Below are positions 32,543-43,666 of a stretch of 64,000 bases of DNA, piece after piece. The stretch lies in assembly GCA_037576215.1 (NCBI GenBank), contig JBANDB010000002.1:4464001-4528000 (forward strand), in the 5' to 3' direction. This DNA is from Armillaria gallica (lineage: Eukaryota; Basidiomycota; Agaricomycetes; Agaricales; Physalacriaceae). Made by a program: the position numbers and the translations under genes. Position 1 is the stretch's first letter. Each line of letters begins with the position of its first letter. The notes under the pieces are model-generated. The model did not search any database. It saw only the letters and a list, made by a program, of their open reading frames with translations, and was not told where the DNA came from.

Positions 32543-34522
32543 CCAATCCCAATCAACAACCTTCTTGGAGAGCAAGAGGAAGAGGTCTCTTCTGAGTTAC
32601 CTTCTCCCATCATCCAGGAGAGAGAGCCTCCTACCCCTCCCAGAAGGTGCACACCTATCATCATCATCTCCCCCACCGGTTCTACCAACTCTGTCCCATA
32701 TCCCTCGATCTCCCACACCCAGCAACTACACCTGTCTCGCAGCAGATAATGCAGACAGGGGATTCAATGTGGGCCACAACATCAGACCCATCTCCCCAGT
32801 CGGCGCCCACAGCTACGATCCTTAGGCTCACAGGGATCATGCTACAACACCCCCAACCATGTTTGATCCAGATGAGTTCTGGGACAATCTTACCATTCCA
32901 TACAGTGCCTACTTCCCCTCCAACACCGGTTCCCCCGATCACAGAACCCCTTCCCCAGCCGGCAAAGGCTACAGAAACATCCGGTTCTGGGATCAGCCTA
33001 TCCCAGCCTGGCAGCAGGCACTTGAGCCTATACCAGAGCATGAAGAACCCATTGCCAGACCTTCCCACCTTACCCCCTACTGGCAGAATGTCCAGAATCA
33101 GCATTCACCCCAGTACTCCTGTCTCCTACCTCCCCTACCGCTCTGTCCCTGTCACAATCGGAAGAATGGTCCAGGAGATCGATGAGAGCCATCCCCAGAT
33201 CTGGCTCAACCAGTTTGGAGAGACCTCCTGGGGAGGTGATTGGGCAGACGAGGGAATTGACACCGCTACTGAGGGGCTCCCCAAGGCAGAGTATATTGAT
33301 GGCATCCACGGAGAGTCTCCCGCTAGCACCAAGCCACCCACCATCCCAACGCTCCACACCTCCTGTATAACGAATTACACCAAGATGCCCCCATGAGGCC
33401 CCTTACCCCTTATGAGGACACCACTGCCAAAATCGAGATCCAGGAACCAATGCTGGATGCTCCACCGGTAGCACCTCCCGAGCACTGGTTGGTGCCTTCT
33501 CTTACATCAGAAGACAGGAACCACCAGGAACATACCCTTCACGGTTACAGACTATTTGCCAGGGCTGACCCATCAGGAAGTGGCGGAGGCAGTGGTGGAC
33601 AACCTGCCCAACTACTGCAACATCCTGACCCACCTCAACGATGGGCGCTCCATGTCATCCTGCCCCACCAAAAGCACCCACTCCACCAGCTCCTTGGGTA
33701 TTGACCGATGGAAACGTAGCCCCCTACAATGACTTCAAGCCAAAAATCTTGAAGGAAGTTGATGACTTCAAAGGAGATTCTAACGACATCTCCTGATTCT
33801 TTCTAAAGTGTGAATTACACTTCGAACTGTTCAACAGTCACTTCTGGTACCCCCCCCCCCCGTACAAAGTAATCTTCTGTGTCTCATGACTTGCAGGGGA
33901 CACTGAGAAATGGTGGGAACTATGCTCAAGAATCCTTGGAAGGGGCCCCAACAATGAACAGCTGTACCCCACATATGAGGACTTCCAATTGAACCTCAGG
34001 GAGAGGTTCTGGAAGGATGCTGATGTGCAGCTCAAATGGGCACAATGGGAGAAACTCAGACAAGTCAACTTCCAAGACGGTGACCAGTTCTTCCAACAAT
34101 TTAAAGAGCTCACCCACTATGCCAGCGTAATAGACAATGAGCAAGTCATGATCGCTCAAATCAAGAAGGCTGCCCAAGAAATGAGTAAAAACACAATATA
34201 CTTGGCTGACAGAGAGGTACCAACCACCTACGAAGGGTGGAAGGCTCACCTACTCTGGATGGACTATAACTGGTGGCTCAAGCGAGCAGAGGTGACCGGA
34301 TGCATTGACACCAAGCCACAAGCACAGAAGTCAACCATGCCCCAGAAGGGTGGTCAAGCACCAACAATGAAGATGGCAACAGAGACGACATACGGAGGAC
34401 GCAGCATGCCAATGGATATTGACGCAGCAGCAGCAGCAAGGTGTTTCCAATGCGGCAAGCTCGGACACTTTAAATGTGACTGCCCTAATGCACCAAAGTC
34501 CAGGGAAGAAGCGCTGCAATGA
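32487..34522 (+). pseudogene. Element E gag, broken
   Basis: Starts MASRSSGSSHLSS in the same context as in element A. The Pro/Ser-rich N-terminal region (32487-33690) is spread over frames. A run of 12 C at 33850-33861 marks a likely slippage site within the capsid-like part. From 33989 to 34522 an open frame covers the capsid end (MNLRERFWKDADVQLKWAQW) and an intact CCHC knuckle (CFQCGKLGHFKCDC), with the CX2CX4HX4C spacing. Confidence 0.85.
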
Positions 34523-34641
34523 TGCAACTATTACTGGGACAAGCATCCAACAGAAGAAAGGACAACCCTCTCAACAGTTGAGGAGGTAAAAGAGAGCGCC
34601 GAGGAGTAAATGATTCAATTTACTCGGCCAAGGACTTAGTT

Positions 34642-36282
34642 TTGGCTGGTACACCTATCACGCCTATATCATGTACTTATAGATCTGTAGTATCTACCAT
34701 GCATTCGAATATACCTGCGACTTCGCAATCAGACCAGAAACTAAGCAAGAATCAAACAGGAAGAGCTGTGATAGTCAAACTACCGGCTAAACATTTGGCG
34801 AGTAACCTATTACAGGCAAAAGCATTGAACAACAAGTCACCTACCATAGTGACACCCATCATAATGGTTAGACCAGATGGGGCAGGGGAACAAGCACATA
34901 GTGCCCCCCCTGGTGAAATGGCTCTATGGAGTCCCTGCCTTGCAGGGAGTTACAAGGGAATAGCTTCAGCAAAACCTCCTCTGGTAAAAGAGATCACCGT
35001 ATGGATGCCAAAGTCTAAATCCCTTATCCAAGGGGCTTTGGCAAAGACCGAGGACTTAACCAGCCCCATGCAAGAGACCCCTAACTACAGGAACAAGGGG
35101 GCCCGAACAAGGTGAGAGATGCCTAAGGTGCATATGTATGAAGTTCCTGACCAAGAAGACAACACCAGTTTCATGATGAACAAGAATGCTAACTTAACAC
35201 CCCCCATAGAAACAGCAGTGACCTCGCCAACAGTAGTCGAACCCTCATGGGTCAACGTGAAGGCTAGAGAGGCCCCGCACACTTGGCTCAAACCCTTTGG
35301 AGCTGAGTGGACTTTATGCAGAATAGTAGAAGCAAAGATGGAGGCAGAAGCAAAGGTGATCTTGAAGAATTGGATTCACAAGACATGTGTGGAAGAGGTC
35401 ATTGATGAGATGATCGAAGGGATGCGGAAGGCGACGAGAATCAATGCTCTTTGGTGGCTAGAAGAGCTACTACAACTGAAGCTCTACATCAGCAAACTAA
35501 GCGGAAAGGGGAAGGACCTGGCCATCAACGTCCAAATTGAGACCCTAGAAAATGTTACCTGAATCTCAACCTCTGCACTAGTAGACAGCAGATGCACCAG
35601 TAGCGCCATCAACCGAAACTTCGTTGAGCAACACAACATCCTGACTCATGCCATGGCCACACCAATCCCAGTCTATAATGCAGATGGATCTCGGAACCGA
35701 GGGGATCAATTACCAAGTACACAGAGATCCGCCTCATAATGGAGATCATGTGGAATGAATAGATCTAGCCATCATGGAACTGGGTGACAAACAGATCTTC
35801 CTCAGTCATGATTGGCTAGCCTGACACAATCTGATCATCAATTGGAAGACCGGAGGATTAACGTTTGCACGATGCCAATGCTGCAAAACTCCATTTGTAC
35901 TACCCAATGCGGACCCCAACGACAAGTGAGAAGAAAAAGAAATGAAGAGCTAGAGGAAGGAGAGACCATTCTCGCAATAGATTTCATGCAGGCCATTCTC
36001 ATACACACTCATCATGCAAATGACCTCATGGCCAAGGCTAGTGCAGACAAGAAGACCAAGATGTTCAAAGAAATGGTCCCAGACTGGTGCAGAGATTTCA
36101 ATGATCTATTCGACAAAGATAATTTCAACGAACTCCCTGAACCAAAGACATGGGACCACACCATTGAACTAACTCCAAATGCCAGCACCAACTTTGACTG
36201 CAAGGTCTACTCTCTCAATCGAAGTGAACAGGCAGAACTTGACAAGTTCTTAGATGAGAACCTCTCGAGTAGACGAATATGA
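34642..36282 (+). pseudogene. Element E spacer, protease and linker, broken
   Basis: Open pieces at 34642-35115, 35119-35562 and 35812-36282 match the pol N-terminus of element D. The protease motif near 35570 reads SALVDSRCTSSAI, so the catalytic D-S-G is changed to D-S-R (GGA to AGA). A TGA at 35560 precedes it, and a TGA at 36280 ends the linker where the RT-start context requires a sense codon. Confidence 0.83.
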
Positions 36283-36297
36283 CCCTCCAAGTCACCC

Positions 36298-37196
36298 ATG
36301 GCTTCACCATTCTTCTTTGTCAAAAAGAAAGATGGCAAGCTACAACCAGTACAAGATTATCGTAAGCTCAACGAGATGACAATCAAAAACCGTTATCCAC
36401 TCCCTCTCATCTCAGAGCTGATGGACAAGTTGCAAGGTGCCAAGTATTTCTCCAAACTCGACGTTCAATGGGGGTACAATAACGTACACATCAAGAGTGG
36501 TGACGAGTGGAAAGCAGCGTTCAGAACCAACCGAGGCTTGTTCGAGCCAATGGTTATGTTCTTTGGACTTACCAATTCCCCTGCGACCTTCCAGTGGATG
36601 ATGAATGATATCTTCAAGAATCTCATTGCATCAGGTGCTGTTACAGTCTACCTCGACAATATCTTAATCATGTCCAAAACCAAGGAAGAACATCGTTGCA
36701 TTACCCACATGAGGTTCTAAAAGTCCTACAGAAGAACAAGCTATTCCTTAAAGCAGAGAAATGCGAGTTTGAAACCTTAGAGACAGAATACCTTGGAGTC
36801 ATCATCAGTGAAGAAAGCATTTGCATGGACCCCATCAAAATCACAGGAATAGCAGAATGGCCTGTACCAGCCAAGAAACAACAGCTACAGCCATTCCTGG
36901 GCTTCACCAACTTCTACCGACACTTCATCAGGGGATACAGCAAAGTTGTCAAGCCCATGACACAGTTGACAGGAAACGATCCATGGAAATGGGGAGCAGC
37001 ACAACAAGGCACTTTTGAAGAACTAAAGAGGCTGTTGGCAGAGGAAGTGGTACTAGCAATACCAATGGAGGGGGGCAAGTTCTGTGTAGAGGTGGATGCC
37101 AGCAAAGGAGCAATTGGTGCTGTATTGTCGCAGGAACAGGATGGAAAATGGTGCTCAGTTGCATTTCTTTCCAAGTCTCTCACAGTTATGGAATGA
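36298..37196 (+). pseudogene. Element E reverse transcriptase, active site mutated
   Basis: [20 protein letters not shown] begins [37 protein letters not shown] and the box [16 protein letters not shown] follow at 36646-36690. The second catalytic Asp of YLDD is Asn (AAT at 36658), consistent with a G-to-A change at a CpG. A frame change near 36700 shifts into 36696-37196 (LFLKAEKCEFETLETEYLGV ... FLGFTNFYRHFIRGYSK), which ends at a TGA (37194) inside RNase H. Confidence 0.88.
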
Positions 37197-38160
37197 AATT
37201 ATGAAATTTATGACAAAGAACTGCTCACGCTCAACGAATGGTGACACTACCTTGGGGGCAGCCCAAGATTTTGAAATATGGACAGATCATCAGAATCTCC
37301 AGTATTTCCAAAAACCCCAGAAACTGAACCAGCAACAAGTGCACTGGGTAACAGAACTGGCAGAATACCACTTCTCCCTCCACCATAAACCAGGAACTGC
37401 AAACAAGAAAGCCAACTTACTTAGTCACAGAGCAGATCACGAACAAGGCAAGGAGGACAACAATGAGGTTATAGTCCTCAAACCTGAACACTTCCAGGCA
37501 ATGGTCATGCTCACAATTAAGGAAGTCCATATCAAAATCAAACAAGCCACACTTGACCACCACCGATGGGACAAGAATGTCTCTGCATCTCTCAACCATA
37601 ATCGAGGGATGAAACTAGAAAATGGGTTAGTCTATTATGATTCCCAAATCTATGTTCCCCAAGATCATGCATTACGAGGGGAAATTATCACGAAATTTCA
37701 TGACCACATCACAGTGGGACACCCTGGCATTGAAAAGACCAAGGAGCTCGTCTTACAAGAATACTGGTGGCCCAAGATGAAGAAGGACATAGAGGCTTAC
37801 ATTCACACTTGCAAGACGTGCCAATGAACCAAGTCAAGCACTCAAGCAAAAGCAGCGCCACTTCATCCTAACACCATTCCCTCCCAACCATGGACCCACA
37901 TCTCTGTCGATATGGTTACTAGTCTACCAATGTGCAAGGGGCACGACACAATCTTAATGATTGTCGATCACTTCTCAAAGGAGATCATACTTATTGCCTG
38001 TTCCACAGAGCTGTCATCGGAAGGGTGGGCCAAGATCCTACACGACGAAGTTTATGCCAGACATGGAATGCCCCAAGTAGTCATCTCAGACTGAGGGACT
38101 ATATTTGTTTCCAAATTCATGCAAGACCTCTATGACCTACTCCAGATAAGATGAACACAT
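37197..38160 (+). pseudogene. Element E RNase H end and integrase core, broken
   Basis: The region holds DFEIWTDHQNLQYFQKPQKL and YHFSLHHKPGTANKKANLLS (RNase H end), the integrase zinc end (HPGIEKTKELVLQEYWWPKM ... CKTCQ, TGA at 37825), and the catalytic core (HISVDMVTSLPMCKGHDTIL ... GMPQVVISD, TGA at 38092). A one-base frame change near 38150 separates the core end ([19 protein letters not shown]), which runs to a TGA at 38229. Confidence 0.86.
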
Positions 38161-39014
38161 CCACTGCCTTCCACCCACAGACAGATGGACAGACAGAACG
38201 AGTCAACCGGGAGGCTGAAAAATACCTTTGAATCTTCATCAACCATCTCCAGAACAACTGGGTAGAATGGCTCTCATTCGTGGCCTTTGCTCACAACAAC
38301 CACATCCATTCAGCTATGGGAAAAAGCCCCTTTGAGGTCAACTATGGCTATAATGCCAACATCCAAGCCCAATACGACAAGAAGAAGCGACCTGCAGTCA
38401 AGTATCAGGTAGGAGATAAGGTTTGGCTTGATACAACCAACCTCAATCTCCCCCGGCCAAAAAAGAAACTCGCAGACAAACAAACAGGCCCATTCCAAAT
38501 CATTGCCAAGAAGAGAGCATCAGCATACATGCTGAAACTCCCAGCAAACTGGCATATCCATCCCACATTCAATGAGGCACTCCTCACCCCATATGCACCA
38601 CCTGCATTCCCTAACCAAGAACAACCACCTCCGCCACCGCCAGATCTTATTGACGGTGATGAACACTATGAAATCGAGAAAGTCCTCAACAGTAGAGAAC
38701 GCAAGGTCAGAGGAAAAGCTAGGGAACCATGGCACTGGGTTACAGATTACTTCGTCAAATGGAAGGGCTACGGGCCAGAGTCAAACAGTTGGGTACGAGA
38801 AGACAACATGGATGCCAATGAACTCATCGATGAGTACCTCGCCAAACACATAGATATGGTCAACAGCAGAACAGCAGACTGGCAATCCTACATGGATCTA
38901 AAGATAGGAAAGAAGGTGTGGTATGACCAAGAGCAGCTTTGGGACCTATTCGGTGGCAACGACGACCCTTTGACATACACGAAATCACTGTTTGAACCAC
39001 AAGAGATACCATAA
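38161..39014 (+). pseudogene. Element E integrase C-terminus with chromodomain
   Basis: Open from 38280: HNNHIHSAMGKSPFEVNYGY, then a direct jump to NIQAQYDKKKRPAVKYQVGD, lacking about 40 residues present in element D. The GPF-type region (KQTGPFQIIAKK) and a chromodomain follow (HYEIEKVLNSRERKV ... DYFVKWKGYGPESNSWVRED). The aromatic cage-type positions Tyr and Trp (YFVKWKGY, NSWV) are visible. In known chromoviruses this domain directs integration towards heterochromatin marked by H3K9 methylation. The frame ends at 39014, just before the polypurine tract. Confidence 0.88.
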
Positions 39015-39049
39015 CAGCAGTCGGGATGCCTGCCTTAATGAGGGGGTAA

Positions 39050-39503
39050 TGTTATGATTTATTCATTTTCTTTACCTAAGCACCTCTTATCTTATCTTAT
39101 CTTTGGCACTTATCTTATCTCACCTTTAGATATGCAACTCCATGGAGCCTTCATATTGCAATACAGTCATACTTGGCCATTGTGTATTTTCACACACGTC
39201 GCCCTCAGTATTAGGACTCTCACTTGATCACCAGGGTACTTGACCGCACAGTCACCATGCACCTGCCTTCTCTTTCTTACACGGTGCTCTTATTATTCAG
39301 ACCCTCATTTCTAGTATATAAGTAGTGTACTCAAAGCTGTATATTCCCTAGCTTTGAGCTAATGTTTATTCATACCAAACCACATTCATTCTCGCTAAGC
39401 GCTTCAGTGTTAGTCTTGATCTCCTCTCTTCACAAGACCCAACAGTGACTGTACAAATGCGATACAGCTGTTGTTTACTCTTGATTGGAGTTCGGATCTT
39501 ACA
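39050..39503 (+). repeat. 3' LTR of element E
   Basis: 454 bp, TGTTATGATT to GGATCTTACA, with the same GATAAG cluster (39085-39123) and TATATAAG box as the 5' copy. Confidence 0.93.
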
Positions 39504-40687
39504 ATCATGATCTCTAGTTTCCCAGTGGGGTCCAGCGAAACCTTGAAAATTTTAAATCAACCCTATGTATTTATTTACTTTTTGAAACCCCCTTGCTCTG
39601 ATGATTCACAACAGTTCACTAAAGAAGCAAGGGTGGTCACAGTTCCTTGTGATTCTCCCATGACTATGGAGCAAGGGGGCATGCTAAATAAAATTTTGCA
39701 TATAAGGTCCAAAATTCTATTTCAGGCCAGCAAGGGCCAACCGCCCATCCATGTGACTCAATTATACCTTTATATAGGTTAGATTTATAATATCATATGC
39801 TTCTTGTCACAAGGGGGCAGCGGAAATAAAATCACAGACATGACATACATTTTCGTGTATAAGGCTGGGTGGACCCCTCCCCCCTCCCCCTCCTACCATA
39901 TAGGGTAGTAATATATCCATATATGGATAGCTTAGTAATGATTTTCAATCAATATAATGACCCGAAGTCAACCCGAAGTTGTCGGCCAGGTTGCCATCAC
40001 TCATCATAACATGCAAAAAGAGATTGAAAAGGGATATAAAGCATATTGGATGCTTTAACACCCTCACAATGCATCCCATTATTATAAAACATCACTTTAT
40101 GCCTCATTAAGGCCTCTCACAGTGCTATATAAGGTAAGTCAGTATCATGTTTAAGGTTGGGACCCCTCCCCCTACCCTCTTTGCTGGAATTTAGCCACAC
40201 CTCCCCCTTGTCTTGTCAGGTGAATTTCTGGCATCTTGCAACACACCTGCCTTGGGTGTTAGTTTTTTGGTGATCTCTCAGGATAACCATTTGGAGGACT
40301 ACTTGTATAGCAGTAATGATACAAATATGTATACAAATGTCATTTTTTGTACTCTAAGAGTATCCAAAAGTCCATGTTCTAAAATTTTTTTCAGGCCTTC
40401 CGGGGGCAACCAACCACCCTACCGGACGTGCTGGGCCGACACTCCCGAGCACCCTTGCTATGGAGCCAGAATCATTTTCAGAATTGTGGCGAGAATTGCC
40501 TCAGATCTGACCACCCCTATTGGTACCCCCTTGCTTACCGGAAGTGTCAGCCTGCCAAAAATTGTCCTGCAGTACCAATGCCCATGTTTGCTACCAAATG
40601 CACACAGCCTAATAACTGTTATACTTATTCCACGGTGCGTCTATTTTTCCTGTATAGATGACAAAATGTTTAATGTACACAAATGGG
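39504..40687. other. Gene-less boundary between transposons and genes
   Basis: This is the 3' flank of the NAD kinase gene. It holds C-rich runs (near 39875-39895 and 40165), a 16-bp perfect palindrome TATCCATATATGGATA (39914-39929), and AT-rich sequence. An open frame at 40213-40818 (plus) overlaps the NAD kinase 3' end in antisense and has no coding character that I can support. Confidence 0.5.
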
Positions 40688-43544
40688 CTACGTGTCACTA
40701 TCACTCGTGGTGCTATCGCTCTCATCTTGACCCCAGACAGCGAATGCTCGATGTCCGGAAGCATCTCGAGATCGTGAGCGTGAATGTCCGCGACTATAAG
40801 GTGAATTGCCAGCAGTAGGCGTCTGGACAACCTCGGTGTCCAAATCTCTATCCTTGGGTATCCTGCTCTTCCCGCTCGACCTCCTCGAAGAGTGTATATC
40901 GTCTCTTGTGCCGCGGTGTCCTGAGTCTGAATCTGTGGAATCTGGGTAAGACGCAGAGCCGTGAACACTAAACTCTACCCGGCGAGGAGAGATGACAGGT
41001 GGGTGAGCCTCAGGACCTGCGTATCGACCGGGTGTCTGAACCCCGGATTGATAGCCTGAACGCGAACCCGCTCGGGAGCGTGAATGTGAACGTGATTTCT
41101 GCCGTTTATGTTCTTTCTGTAATGCCGAAGTAGCGGACCCCGCGAGAGCTTTGTGCAGCAGGTCCTGCGCCACTGTTTCCCGCACCTTTTCATGCCCAAT
41201 CGTCTCCGATCCCAGAATATTGGATGATTTCTTCATAGCGGCTTCGGGGGAAGAGTCGTCTATATCAAATTTGCCATCATCGCGTTCTTCATCGGACACC
41301 TCATCCTCTTCCTCGCTTACGATCTCTTCTTCCACGGTTTCGGGAGTGACAGTACCAGAAACCTCTGATAAACCATTCTTGTGTTTGTTTCGCTTGCTTG
41401 GCTTGGTTGGACCCTCTTCCACCATCACAAATGACTTTTGCCGTTCACGTTCGTTCCATTTGAGTGTGCGAGAGATCGCATGGAACCAGTCTGTAGACTG
41501 TTTGTCGGCGCATACAGTTGGGAAGGGGTATTTCGATGCAGTAACTTTGATGTGGTCTCCCTCTAAAGACGCTATGAGCACAACGGAATCATTCGTGGGA
41601 GAAAAACTCACGCTTTAGTTCGACCCGTCCTCGACCATCGAAAGAGGCCCATGCAGTGCTTCGAGAATTGAAAGGGACACATATTCGTAACTCCATGCTA
41701 TCTGGAAGGAGCATGGGTCTGAAGGAGAGAGTATGAGGACATATCGGTGTGATGAGTATGGCAGGTATTTCAGGATGAACGAGAGAGCCTCCTGCGGATA
41801 ACTGGATAGAATGAAAATATCAGTATTTCATTCAACAAAAGATGGATATGAAGATACCGAGTACGCTGTTGATCCCGTCGGAGTTGATACAGTAAGGCCA
41901 TCCGCTTGAACCGTCGTCATATGATGTTCATCACCTATCAAGACACGAGTTGAGTACAGGAGTCCAATATGAAAGGCATAACGATACCAAAAAGCTCCAG
42001 AAGACTGACGAAAGGACTAGGACCTCGGTCAACTACGAGATCGTTGAGCACTTCAAACGTTTCTACCGGTCGTGTTGTGAAACACATTATCTCCTTGTCC
42101 TTTGGGTTCTTGCAGCCTTCATTATATGCGATGCCGCCACTCCAGTTGCCTTCAACGGCTTCCCATCCATCCTTCTCAACGTTTCTCATCATTATTTCTC
42201 CTGTTTCCCCCTTCTTCACAGCTTTCCGAAGCTTGTTTTCATTGGTGACGGCGCGGTACACCGTGCAAGTGAACCGCATTCGTAAGTTGACGCGTATACC
42301 GGAGTCGAGAACAGAGTCCATGACAGCCTGGTGATCGGCAAAGTCGAAGTTGGTTAGAAACCCTAGGGAGCCGAGAGCGAATGGGAGAACGGGAGGGACG
42401 ATTCGTTGAAAAAGCCATGAGGTAAAGAGTACGGTTCCATCACCGCCAAGCTGTCGATGAAAATATGAGATAGGAGCGTCAGAAATATGGTCACAGACGT
42501 ACCGTGACGACGAAATCAAATAGATGAGGACTTTGGCTGCACATTTGGCTAGTCCAATAACGTAGCTGACCTTCTTCTTTGTGATAAAGCTCTTCTTTAG
42601 GCAGATGTACAGAGGCGAGAGACGATAACGACGTGCTGCTGGAACTACGACGGCGGGGAAATGGAACGAAGAGCTCTGGATGGTCGCGTTCGATACTCTC
42701 TGCATCAAAACGTCTAGAATGTCGAAGTTGATTATCCACGTATCTGAAGGACGAGATGAACAGGTATTATGAGGGAGCGTAAGAGCAAACGCACACAACG
42801 AGACCGCGTTGCTGGCCATTCCGAGGTTTGAGCATGAGATACAAGGCCAACTCTCTGGTGAGCTTGATAAGACGATTGTCCCTGGCCTTCGTGATGATGA
42901 GAACGTTTTGAATATTCGATCTAACACGAGCACGGCCTGAGAAACGGATGTAAGACAAGAGGCCAGCAGAAGTGCCGATAGCAGGACGTACCAAGCTGCT
43001 TGCTCATCTCACGGACACCAACGGCGGTCTCGGCAAGCTGTTTAGTTAGACTGGCACCATAGTCGTCCTCGTCGTTGCTGCTGCTGATAACAGAACTAGA
43101 GGCGGAACTCGGCGGTGATATTTGGTGGTCGCTGCCGTTGATTCCATTGCGCTGGAGAGATTGGGCGACACCAACCTCTGGGATAAGGGCCGTTTGCTTA
43201 TTTCTCAGCCACTCGGTGAGGGAAGCGCCTTTGTCGAGGTGTGAATGAACAAAGCACGGCGAGTGCATCGGCTGACGAGAGATCCCATTACTGCCGGGGA
43301 CTGGTTGAGAATCCATACGTGAGTGAGGAGCAGTGGCTGACGTTGGCGTCATTGATTCATTGCCGGTCAATACATGTCCATTTGTAGCACTTGATGTCTC
43401 CAGAACAATATTGTTCGGCCATTCTGTGCGAGTCGAGTCTAGACGTAACGACGAAGGCCTGCTGCTCTTCCTCGAGAGCGAAGGTCGAATAGAGTCGAAC
43501 GGCGAAGTTGGAGGAGTCGAGAAAATGTCAGCATCTGGGGACAT
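40688..43544 (-). CDS. NAD+ kinase (ATP-NAD kinase) with long RS-rich tail
   Basis: Phosphorylates NAD(H) to NADP(H). Seven exons by splice-frame fit: 43544-42992, 42936-42795, 42743-42503, 42450-41988, 41934-41858, 41801-41612, 41571-40688, giving 849 residues. The catalytic domain includes [19 protein letters not shown], the GGDGT motif ([18 protein letters not shown]), [24 protein letters not shown] and [17 protein letters not shown]. The 180-residue N-terminus is Ser-rich. About 260 residues follow the domain: acidic ([16 protein letters not shown]), then Arg/Ser-rich ([15 protein letters not shown]), ending [17 protein letters not shown]. An in-frame ATG at 43658 would add 38 residues but nearly touches the upstream gene. 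The start at 43544 is preferred. Cytosolic by default. Confidence 0.92.
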
Positions 43545-43666
43545 TGATGTAGCGAACAAACGGCAAGACTTGCAGGTACCTTTTAATAATATACGTCTTA
43601 ACAACACATTATATATCGTCCGGGTTACACTATATTTACTTGCATCAGATTCCAGCATGCTCTACA

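Larger units (their letters stand above)
31861..39503 (+). mobile_element. Element E: Ty3/gypsy chromovirus, complete structure
   Basis: 7,643 bp between two 454-bp LTRs (TGTTAYGATT..GGRTCTTACA). The order is LTR, self-primer site, small ORF0, gag with knuckle, protease, RT, RNase H, integrase, chromodomain, polypurine tract (AGGGGGTAA, 39041-39049), LTR. Flanking bases are ATTAT on the left and ATCAT on the right, which fits a 5-bp target duplication with one transition. The LTRs differ at about 30 positions, all but about two being transitions. gag and pol have several TGA stops at likely CGA codons (36280, 37194, 37825, 38092, 38229), frame changes, and mutated protease and RT active sites, so the copy is dead. 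Confidence 0.93.

Noticed and set aside
32682..33104. Minus-strand open frame of 140 codons in element E
   Set aside because: Complement of gag low-complexity sequence; same pattern appears opposite gag in element A.
39914..39929. Perfect 16-bp palindrome TATCCATATATGGATA
   Set aside because: Single AT-rich occurrence, compatible with chance; no repeat or gene context.
40213..40818. Plus-strand open frame of 201 codons
   Set aside because: It runs antisense into the NAD kinase last exon, has no family resemblance and lies in low-complexity intergenic DNA.
43545..43658. N-terminal extension of NAD kinase from ATG 43658
   Set aside because: It would leave only 8 bp to the QNG1 stop and adds sequence without conserved character; start at 43544 preferred, though not excluded.
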